From NCBI GenBank assembly GCA_034440575.1, contig JAOTOL010001633.1, positions 310,001 through 374,000 on the forward strand: 64,000 nucleotides of DNA. Direction: 5' to 3'. A program made the translations under genes and the position numbers. Positions 44,966 to 56,900 of this stretch are shown here, one piece after another (position 1 is the stretch's first letter; every line of letters begins with the position of its first letter). The stretch is from Imbricaverruca yamaguchii (taxonomy: Eukaryota > Arthropoda > Thecostraca > Neoverrucidae). A model generated the notes under the pieces. The model did no database searches and was not told the origin of the DNA. It saw only the letters and a list, made by a program, of their open reading frames with translations.

Positions 44966-47900
44966 CTGTGGGCGGGGCGGGGCAGTTCAGGTCGGCCAAT
45001 TATACAATACCGCACCTCTGGCACACGCACGGTTCGTGTGCAATCACTAACGACACCACCAATATCTAGCTCCACGAGAGTGCACACATTCGATGTACAA
45101 TCACTGAAGCTATAGGAGATATATAACCCAATGTCCCTTGTCATTAGCTTTTAAATGGAGATAATGACCTAAGTAATAGGAGCATTTACTCAAAAATATA
45201 TCAGAGTGGCATTAGGTGAATGATGCGACGCTACGCGAGCATTACGTGAATGAATAACAAGACCACTATTGATACAAACAAAGTTTCTTCTTGATGCAGG
45301 GATGTATGGGAACCGTTTTGGCGGTGTCGTGAAGTGAAAAATAAAACATTTGCAATCCGAATGACTATGATATTGTCTCCGAGGCGAGTAGTGCAGCCTA
45401 AATTCACTGAAGCGACAATTTTATTTGTGCACGATTAACCTATCAGCTACATTGGGGTGTTTAAAATGCAATGCACTGATATTCAGCCTCAAGATGTCCA
45501 AATGAATGAAAATCGTACGGAGGTCAATTTCACAGAAAATACCAAACTTAGCATTAAAAAGTTAACCTCGCCACGTAGTTAGTTATTATGGGTTTAGGGC
45601 GCATCAACTGCAGTGGTTATACAGCGCCCATAACCTCGCCACGTAATGCCAGTTGATAAGCAGCAGCGGTTCTTTTACGGCGGTGGATATGACGTCACTT
45701 TATTACACACCACCGGCGGCCTATTGGAGTTCAGGTGCTCATCGGAGGATGTGTGAACGGTGAAAAAAAATTTCACCGGCGTCCAGCTCTGCGCGGTACC
45801 GGTGCCACCCCGGGGGCGGTAACGGCCGCGACTGGCTCCACCCGGCCCGGACTCCAGCACTGAGGTGACCATGGCTCGTGACTTGTGCGAACCTTACCGG
45901 CCGGTCAGGTCAACACACCAGCTAACCAGGTGTCCCGCGCCCCGCCACCAGTGCTGTGCGGAACCACAGCCAAACACACTCGACTGTCAGCAGGTGGAGG
46001 ATGTTTGGCTGTCGTGGCCTCACGACGTACCGACGTCTGGCTCACTCGGCGCCACGAGACCACCCCTGCTAGGGGTGAGCGGTCGAGAGGTAGGATGTTC
46101 GTTCCCCAACCCAAGTGCTGTGGGTCCTAGTCTTACCAGTCTCTGCCATTCGCCCACGACCCGCCGGTGTGGAAAACTAGCGACGCTATACTGCCAAAGC
46201 GGTCGACGAGACCCACATCAAGTAAGCAACTAGCCGACTAACCTTGTTAAGACTACTGTTGGCGCTGGCGGAGCCACCCGCGAAGCTCTTGAAGTGCTTG
46301 AGTGACTCGGAGAAGCTGGGCCCCTCGGTGATGGAGCTGTCTAGAGCTTCGTAACTCCTGTCCGCCGCCGGACTGCGGCGCCGGGTCACGTCGGGTCAGC
46401 TCGGTGACGATACAGTCGAGCACCAGCACAGGACACCACCCTGTCTCCCGGGATACGGAGACCGCACCAGACCTCAGGCATGCAGAGGAACGTGGCGACT
46501 GACCCATTTGGACATGACAACAGCATTCGACATCCCAATACATCCCTCGGGAGAACACAGTCAACCCTGGTCACAAAATGTAATCGCCCAAGTGAGTATA
46601 CCATCGGAACTGCAGGAACACGAAAACATTCATATCTCCAGGGCTCGATGTACCCGACCAGAAGTGGAGGACCGAAAGCCATATGCTGGTTTGCATCACA
46701 GTGAATCACAACGCATTTTACGCGGCATGCCCGCAGGCGAAACTATCAAATCGAGCATGCGAAAAATACATCCTAGCGAACATGTCCAAAGGCAAACCAC
46801 AAACATGTGGATGATTTCGCGAAGTTCAACCCAACCCTGTAGCCCACAGTCGTGTATTGGCACGAGCGACGGTGGCGCACCTGGCGGCCGGTCGCTCGAT
46901 GGTCAGTTTGGCCAGTCCGCCGCTGATGCTGGCCGTAGGGTCGCCGCTCTGGTTGACCGTGAACTCGCGCGTCACGCTGTACGACGTCTTCTTGCCGAGC
47001 GTGTTGCCGGGCGTCGACTGGGGCGTCGAGTGGGCCGACGAGGTGTAGCAGCTGACGTTGCGCGCGCCGTCGGCGTCCTGGCGGGACGTCTCGTGTCGCG
47101 ACGAGTCGTACCTGCCGCGCGCCGGCCAGTCAGACCGCCGGCAGGTGTCTTCTCTCCACACACCACCGGCCAGTTCCCTTCCTACCACCGGCCCGTTCCT
47201 CCCACACCACCGGCCAGGCCCTTCCACACCACCGGCCAGTTCCATTCCTACCACCGGCCAGTTCCTCCCACACCACCGGTCAGTTCCCTTCCTACCACCG
47301 GCCAGTTCCTTCACACATCACAGGACGGTACTTCTACACCACCGGCCAGTTAATTTCACACCACCGGCCAGTTCCTCCCACACCACGTGCCAGTTCCATC
47401 ACACATCACCGGCCAGTTCCTCCTACACCACCAGCCAGTTCCATCACACACCACCGGCCAGTACCTTCCACACCACCGGCCAGTTCTCTGTACACCACCG
47501 GCCAGTACCTTCACACCACCGGCCAGTTCCTCCCACACCACGTGCCATTGATTGATTGATTGATTATTTGGGCTTAAGGGCGCGACACCACGTGCCAGTT
47601 CCATCACACATCACCGGCCAGTTCCTCCCACACCACGTGCCAGTTCCATCACACATCACCGGCCAGTTCCTCCCACACCACCGGCCAGTTCCATCACACA
47701 TCACCGGCCAGTTCCTCCCACACCACCAGCCAGTTCCATCACACACCACCGGCCAGTACCTACCACACCACTGGCCAGTTCTCTGTACACCATCGACCAG
47801 TTCCTTCACACATCACAGGACGGTACTTCTACACAGCACAGGACGGTGCCTCCTGCACATGGTTCCTGTAAAAGCGTGCATGTGGGGGCCATACGACTCA

Positions 47901-50900
47901 TATCAAAGCATGGTCCTCCCAGACACCAGGGCTTCAAAATGGGCTTGTCCTGGATGTTTGTCCATATAAAACATAATCCGCTCTTTTCGCAAGAACATTT
48001 TAGCATACATAGTTACATGAGAAAATATCTGATATAAGAATTATATCAGAGATAAGAGTCGTGTCCGAGATTAAATTTATATCTGATAAAATAATCTTAT
48101 CTCAGATAATTATTTCTACCTGAGATGAGATTAAAACATCCCGATGGAATCGGAGTAGCAATTAAAGCACTGTCGGATTTTTTTTCTGTCTGAAATCCAA
48201 CCGTCAGCCAATGTATGTCAAGTATTGTTGCCATGACATTATAAATATTTTGACATTTGAGCACGCGGCCACGTGAGATTCGTCACCAATACAAGCCGTA
48301 CAATACAAGACTTGCCGGCTGCCGTGGTTGGAATGGCCACCAGGCCGCCGGCAGCTGCGAGCCGCCACCCACCTGGTGGAGCTGTCGTAGCCGCTCAGGT
48401 AGCCCTCGCCCTCGCTCTCGCCGCCCTCGCCGTACTTGGCGCGTCGCAGGGCGGCTAGCTTCAGCCGTGCGTCTTCCAGCTCGCGCTCCTTCCGCAGAAC
48501 CTGGCCGGCACGCAGCGCCCGTCAGCCGGTCAGCCGGTCAGCCGGTCACACGCAGGTCAGCCGGTCACACGCAGGTCCAGCAGCTCACACGCAGGTCCAG
48601 CCCGTCAGCCGGTCACACGCAGGTCAGACGGTCAGCCGGTCAGCCGCTCACACACAGGTCCAGCTCGTCAGCCGGTCACACGCAGGTTCAGCCCGTCAGC
48701 CGGTCACACGCAGGTTCAGCCGCTCACACACAGGTCCAGCTCGTCACGCACCGTCCAGCAAGACGAGCCGAGCACAGCCAACTCACACACAGCATATTCA
48801 ACACAGGATGTAAAATAGCCTATAATATGGCTGGTGGCGCGGTTCCTCTTGGCCTCTCGTTAATCCTCACTACTTGATGTGACGCATTAGGGTTTAGAGC
48901 TATGTCGACAACGACGTCATTTGGCGACCTCCATTTCTCCTCAGATTTGTCGATTATTTTGGCATTAGTGCGCACCAACTGCTATGGTTTTCTTGCGCGC
49001 ATGCCTACCACCAGTGAAATAAGTCTCACTCACATGGGGGCCACGGATAGGCACGGCATCCACCTGGTACCCAGACAGACCGCGTCGGTCCACGTCGCGT
49101 GACTCACGTCGCTCTGGGCGTCCATCTCCTGCGCCAGGCCGCCCACCAGACGCTTGTTGAGGATGAGCGAGCGCTCCTCGTCCTGTTCGATGGCCTGCTG
49201 CGCGGCGCGCACCAGGTTGTCGGTGGCCTTCTTCACCCGGTTGCCGGCCTCCTGGAGCCGCCGCGTGGCGGCCGAGTCCGGGTCGGCCTTCACCTTGCAG
49301 GCGACCAGCAGCTGGGCGGTGGAGCCGGCCACCTGGCCGCCGGCCGGCCGATCGTCAGACAACTCGGACGGACCATGCGCATCGGCAATATGCTCCCATA
49401 CGGTCCCATACGGCTCGTATGTGTCAAGTTAGCCAAGCGTCGCAAACAGATCAAGATCGCTTACGTTGCACGTACAATAGGTCTGAGATTGCTGTGTTCA
49501 CTAATACGCACACTTACGTTACGGGCACTTCAACACTCTAAACCCTCCCTCGACGGGACAAAAAAAAAACAGTATTCACCAACGCAGAAATGGATAAATA
49601 AGAATACGATGTGATATGCGAAGCCACGCATTATGTTACGCTTCCCAATGTGCTTATATTGGATAACACCAGATACTCTGCACATCATAGAGTCGAGGAC
49701 CGTCGAAACTGTGGGGACCATGAGGCCCTCACGGTACCAGAGCGTGGTGACCGCCGCACGACGCACCTGTTTGGCCGCCGAGATGAGCATCTCCTCGGAC
49801 GAGTGGCCCTGCACCAGCGAGTTGGCCGCCTGGCACAGGCTGTGCGTGGCGACCGCGACGGTGCGCGCCGCCGAGATCAGACCCTCCGACCACTGGCCGT
49901 CCTCGGTGCTGTAGTTGGCGCGCTGGCTCACCTGGCGACGGGCCGGCGCACGTTCAGAGCGTGACCGCACTGGCCAGACGCGCTCGCTGCGCGCCGGCCG
50001 GCACACGGCCGACACGCTGCGTACGCGCACCGACCGGCACAGCCGGCGCGCCGGCGGCCAGCTCATGGCGGCCGGCGGCGGCACAGTGGGCGGCGCAGCG
50101 GCGCGGCTGTCGGCCCGGCCGGGACGGACGACAGCCGCTCACAATGGCGGGCGCGGTCGGCACGTGTTGCGTCGGCGCGGCTCACGCACGGCACCCAGCC
50201 CTGCCCTGTCCTGCCGAGCTGTGACTGAGACTGTGACGGCAGCCTGACACCACGTCACGCCGCCCGCCAGCTGACTGGTGATGCGTCACACTGCACGGCC
50301 GTCACGCGAGCGGAGTCGGTAGCCGTCATCAAGCACAACCTAACTAGACTAACGTCGGGACGGCACAATATAGGTGACACGGCAATCATAATGTACATCG
50401 CGGTATTCTATGGCCACCATTGATATTCTCTTTTTCGGTGGGACAATTTTGTGCTTACTACCGGTGCTTCGAAGGAACCGCATCACGTGTTGGATTGTTT
50501 TCACTGGTTGGAAATTTGGGACACATTTAAGCTCAAATGCACACAGTGAAACTTTTTTCAACGGACAATTCCCATTGTCACATTTTACCTGGCTGTCAGG
50601 ATAGCAGATTGTACATCCAAGCCAAATTTAAGGGGAAAGAAGTTCATTCTCTCAAAGATCGTTCCTGAGGCACAACTTTGCATATTGCTAGGGCTCCACA
50701 AGAAGCATTGCAGTCGAAGTGTGCGCACAGTATATAGACCAATATATCTATACGCATGGTTCTATGGGGGCCGTGTATCTATGCAACATACGTATGGTAC
50801 GTATATTACAGAGCTCTCATTGTATACAAATCGCGTCTGCCGCAATGGCCGCCATGTATCCCGCCACGACACGACACAACACGACACGACACGACAGGAC

Positions 50901-53900
50901 AGGACACGACGACAGGACACGACAGCGTAAGGTGGGACAAAACTGGATTGTAATAGACCGAGTTTGGTTCGGTTGGGCTGGGTTGAGACATGACCTCGAC
51001 GCGACATACTATCACGTGGCACGTCATGGCCGTTTAGGACAAGGTGACACGAAACGACACATGACAGGACAATTGACATAACATGACGTGATAACATAGG
51101 ACAGGAAAAGACCGGACACAACAGGACAGCGCAGACCTGGCGGGGAGAACTCAGCGTCGAGCTGACAGCCACCCGCGCCTATTGACATCCGCCCTAGCAC
51201 GACGAAACACACACACAATGGCTAGCGTTGGCGCACCAACGACACGCCAGGCGGCGCACACTGAGCTGACGCTGGGCTGCGTCTGTTCTGACCGGCTACA
51301 GCAGTTGCAGTATTCGCCCCCCCCCCATCCTCAGTGTCAGGCGGTGTGTCGTGACACCGCCTGGCGCCGGTCGCCGACACTCACCACGCCCCTGTCGACC
51401 AGCTCGCGCTGTGCCGAGGAGGCGGCCTTCACCAGGGCGGAGGTGGCCGCCGCGATCGCCTGACACGAGTCCAGGATCAGCTCGTCGAAGTTCAGGTCCT
51501 GGTCGGCCTCCTGCGGACGACACACACAGGTGTCTCACTCCGCGCCGGCTGGCCGCACACCGGCCAGTACAGACCGCACTGACCTGGCACTGCGAGAGCA
51601 CATCACAGTGGCAGCCGTGGGCGACGTTCCAGCTGGGGTGGTTGGTCGAGAGCGCGGCGCGTCGGTAATAATATGTCTGATATCTGGTTGATTTAATGCA
51701 CAACCAAGAATATCAAACATATCTGACCGCCGTGAGCGACAGACGTACGGTTCGGCAGCAGATGGACGTCGGCCCAGTAGAGGAGGTGGCATCAGCTCCC
51801 AACAAACGCCGCCTTGATAACACCAGCCCGGCATGGAGCTTTTTACAACAATTATTGATTTGATCGTAACCTCTTCCGAAATGAAACGTCACTACAAAAT
51901 AGAAAACTGGCACCATACAAAGGTGCTGTTAACGTGCATGTAGGGAAAATCAATATATACAAAAATATTCCATTAGAGCCACGGATGAATATGTATCAAA
52001 ACTACTCGGTCGATCCAGCAATGCTAAAGCCAACGCGCTAAAAATTAACTGCAAGGGCTGTTCCATGTCAACACTTCCAGCTATTAGGGGAAGCCTCGAC
52101 CAAACATTCAGGGACTGGAGTCCATTCAAAGGGACAATAAATTCCGCTGCGATTGACATAGAACACGATCCACTTTTCCACCGCAACTCGGAGTGCCATG
52201 TCACCACGTCAGACTATGGTTATTCCACCGGCGGGAGACATCTACATATCCCATAGTGTTCTACTCTACGCAGGGTGCGGCGGACACCGGGTCGGCCACA
52301 CCACGTGGCCGGCACGCCCGGCAGCCGCAGCGCCGCCCACACGGCCACACCCACCTTGACGGCGCGGCGCGGCCGCAGACTGGCCAGCTTCTTGGCGGCG
52401 GCGTCGATGGACGAGGCGGCGCCCAGCAGCTCCGTCTCGGCGATGGCGCACGGGTCGTCCGGGTCCACCCAGTCGCTGCCTGTCGGCACAGGGCGCGTCA
52501 CAGGGCGTCGCCGGTCGTCGGCACACGCTGACGCACACACACGCACACACACACACGGGCCGTAACAGCCGACCACAGGCGCAGCGCGGGCCGAGGAGCG
52601 AGGCGAGCGCACCAGTCGCGGCCGGCTGTGTTGGCGAGTCGGCGTCAGTCGGATGGCAGCTTCACACAGTTAATGGATTACGGCCGAGCAGCCGGCTGCC
52701 GGCGACGGCAGGCACCAGCTGGCTCGGAGGCGGTCGGCCGGCCGGCCGGCACGCGCTGCAGCATGCTCTCCGTGCGCGCCGGCCGGCGCGCGCCGCCAGG
52801 CGACTAGTCCAACGGTGGCCGCGCGGTCCGGCCGGGCGGACCAGCGCGGCCGACAGGCATGCGCAGCTGCGACGACCACTTCACGCGGTGGACAGACGAG
52901 TCAAGGGGCGCACAGGCTGCGCCGTGCTACCGTAGGATGAGTGGAAGCGCAGGCGCCGCCGGCCGGCCCGGCAGGCGGCACGGCCGGCCGGCGCCCGATT
53001 AGAAGGCGGTCGCCGCCAGGCTAGATACAGGTTCCGTGCCGAGGGTTATAGTCAGCCCGGTCACACTCACTCACCGCTGCCATGACGACCGTAGCCGCCG
53101 CCGCTCTCCACTGTCCACGGACACAAAGGTCAGACCGTGTGTACACGCACACACATACAGACAACCTGGTAAGACCAGCCAAGGGCTGAACATAGTAGTC
53201 ACAATACAAAACTAATACAAAAAGCCAGCGGTAAACAGGGCTGCGACAAAACGTTAGGCTGCCGATCTACAGGAGACGACAGAGCGGGGACGTGGCGTCA
53301 TTACTGTGAACAGATCACAACCGCAACGCCAAAATATATACACTAGTGGCGCGAACAGCGCAACAACATGAAAAGCAAGGATGGAGAACTCAAATATCAG
53401 AAGCCATACACTTGCACAGCATGTGACTGTTCCTCGGGACAGGTTAGATCCGTCACATCCCGAGGATTCCTCACACCCTGAGGTTAGTCACACCCTAAAG
53501 ACGAAGCTTCAGGGTGTGACTGAACCGCAGGTTGTAATTGAACGTGACGCAGTCTCAGGGTACGGTGGATCCCCAGTGTGAGTCGAATCCTCAGAGTGTG
53601 ACGGGGCCTCGCGACGCGGCAAAGCTTCGGGACACGACGGGACGTCAGGATGTCTCATCCCAAGGGCGCGACTGTGCTACTGACGAGTGCCGGAAATCCG
53701 CCAACATAGCCGGACCGGACACTCAGCCAATCGAGCAAAGCGGCTGCAGCGACGCGCCGGCACCTGGCGCACACGGAGCGCCGACGACCGCCGGCGGCTG
53801 GCGGCCGGCGACGGTGCGGACCGGCCCCGGCCTGGCGGCGGACCGCCAGCGACACCGCACCCTGCTCTCCTCAGTCGGCGACCATTGCAGTTAATCGCAC

Positions 53901-56900
53901 CTTTGAGCTGCTCGGCGGTGGCCACCAGCTCGGTGACGCACTGGGCGATCTGCCGGCTGACGGCCGGCAGCTGCTGCTTGCTCTCCACCGTCGGCTTGTT
54001 GAGGATGACCAGCACCGACTGCAGCAGGTGGCGGTACTCGGCGGCGATGTTGTGGCCCGCCTCCAGCGTGCGCTGGCGCAGCTCGGCACTCTCGGCGCCG
54101 TACGCCGCGCCCTGTCCACGGCCAGACGAGTCAGTGGAGGTCAGTGGAGGTCAGTAAAAGTCAGTGGTCAGTAGAGGTCAGTATAGGTCAGTAGAGGTCA
54201 GTAGAGGCTAGATGTTATCAGATGTCAATAGATGCCAGTGGAGGCTAGTAGAGGTCAGCAGCCGCGCCGGCCGTGGCCGCGCATCAAACCCACATCCCGC
54301 AGAAACCGCCTGTGAGAATCAGTCATGTAGATTCTCAAAAACTCACAGATCACGACACTGTAACCCAGTTTCCTTGGTCACCCCTAAATTGCCTTAACCC
54401 GCGCACGTCCGGGGGGGGGGGGCAGATATCTGCCCCCTCCGGTTTTTCCTCATTTGCCGCCAAACTAATCTGGTTAGCATGGCCAAACCTCGCATAGCTG
54501 TTTATTGGTCTTTTTCGCATATCCTCATACATTTTAAATCCTGGGGCATCTCAGGTCAGGTCACCAGGTCAAGCGAAGTAACCCAACTACACTCGGGAGT
54601 TCTAGGAGGCATAACTGCTACAATAATTGGGCGATTGATTTCAAACTTATAACATGTCATGATCTCATCAGGGACCACAATATGTATATCGTTTTTTTCG
54701 TAGCATTGACCTTAGGTCAGTTCGCTGTCATGGCTTCCCCATATTAGGGCTATGGTAAAATATACAAATGTTTCCTGGTTACATATTTGCGCTCGGAATG
54801 ATCTCACAACGGTTGTGGCATGTAGATGGAAGCTATACTCAATGCTACCACTGACATTTATTGCTCAGTGACCTCACCAAGGTCTCTGAGGTCACCTGAG
54901 ATCACTACACATTTATGCGCATTACATCGCACTGCATTGATATAGAAGGCTTGGATTACCGTCATTGTGCTCGTATCGTCAAGACGCGTCGATTGATACA
55001 TTACATGCCCTCCCTAGACCTTGTGAGGTCATGACATCATGACCTTGACCTGAGTTTCGGTTGACCTGACCTTAAATTACACCGCCTATTGTCGGTAGCG
55101 CATTTCAAGGACTGTCGAATAGCGTTCGCCGTTTGTTTCCATCTATTACAGGTCCTGATATATGTGTCAATATCTGGGTCCCACCTGATCTGGTCGAATT
55201 TGACCTATGATTACCCAGTGACCTGACTGTTGACCTGAACGAAAAAGTGACATCTGCCCCCCGGACATACGAAGTTGGCGCGGACCTCCGGACGTGCGAG
55301 TGTTAAGACAGCAGTCCGGTTTACGCAAGTCAAGGAAACACTCCTGCTCCAATGTGCAAACCTGATCTTAATCCGGTTTATTGTCATGGAAACCGTGTCT
55401 GTGAAGCCCATAGCCCGCACAGTTATCTATGGGCTGTCCGCAAATAACTATACAGACCTTATGCATCAGTCAAACATGCAACATGGCCGCAGCCGTCCCG
55501 AGTTGCACAGAGCGTCTACATGGGTCAGTCGACCGACCCGAGCAGCGATGGTGCCCACCTTGCTGGCGGACAGCATGTCGGCGATGGCCTTCCGTCCCGA
55601 GTTGGCGGCGGCAATCACGTCGTCCTGGCGACAGCTGTTGCCGGCGGCCACGGCGCGCGCCGTCGCCTGCGTCACCGGCTTAGTGGCGCGGATCAGCTCC
55701 TCGGCCGTCACCTGCCGGACCGGTCACACGTCAGCTGTGTCACCGGCTTGGTGGCGCGGGTCAGGGGTACCTGCCGGACCGGTCACACGTCAGCTGTGTC
55801 ACCGGCTTGGTGGCGCGGGTCAGGGGTACCTGCCGGACCGGTCACACGTCAGCTGTGTCACCGGCTTGGTGGCGCGGACCAGGGGTACCGCCGGACCGGT
55901 CACACGTCAGCTGTGTCACCAGCTGGTGGCGCGGACCAGGGGTACCTGCGGGACCGGTCACACGTCAGCTGTGTCACCGGCCTGGTGGCGCGGACCAGGG
56001 GTGCCGGACCGGTCTAGCTGTGTCACCGACTTGGTGGCGCGGACCAGGGGTACCGCCAGACCGGTCACACGTCAGCTGTGTTACCGGCTTGGTGGCGCGG
56101 ACCAGGGGTACCTGCCGGACCGGTCACACTTCAGCGTGTCACCGACTTGGTGGCGCGGACCAGGGGTACCTGCCAGACCGGTCACACGTCAGCTGTGTTA
56201 CCGGCTTGGTGGTGCGGACCAGGGGTCCTGCCGGACCGGTCACCCAGCTGTGTCACCGACTGGTGGCGCGGACCAGGGGTACCGCCAGACCGGTCACACG
56301 TCAGCTGTGTTACCGGCTTGGTGGTGCGGACCAGGGGTACCTGCCGGACCGGTCACACTTAGCTGTGTCACCGACTTGGTGGCGCGGACCAGGGGTACCT
56401 GCCAGACCGGTCACACGTCAGCTGTGTTACCGGCTTGGTGGTGGGACCAGGGGTCCTGCCAGACCGGTCACACGTCGCTGTGTTCCGGCTTGGTGGTGCG
56501 GACCAGGGGTCCGCCAGACCGGTCACCTCAGCTGTGTCACCGACTGGTGGCGCGGACCAGGGGTACCGCCAGACCGGTCACACGTCAGCTGTGTTACCAG
56601 CTGGTGGTGCGGACCAGGGGTACCTGCCAGACCGGTCCACGTCAGCTGTGTTACCAGCTGGTGGTGCGGACCAGGGGTACCTGCCAGACCGGTCACACGT
56701 CGCTGTGTTACCAGCTTGGTGGTGCGGACCAGGGGTACCGCCAGACCGGTCACACGTCGCGTGTTACCAGCTGGTGGTGCGGACCAGGGGCCTGCCAGAC
56801 CGGTCACACGTCAGCTGTGTTACCAGCTTGGTGGTGCGGACCAGGGGTACCTGCCAGACCGGTCACGTCAGCTGTGTTCCGGCTGGTGGTGCGGACCAGG

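Noticed and set aside
46826..47314. Minus-strand ORF of 162 codons running from the 22-bp array into a talin exon
   Set aside because: The portion in the array (WCGRNWPVV repeats) is intronic; a clear acceptor at 47112 starts the exon, and phase to the previous exon fits only with that acceptor.
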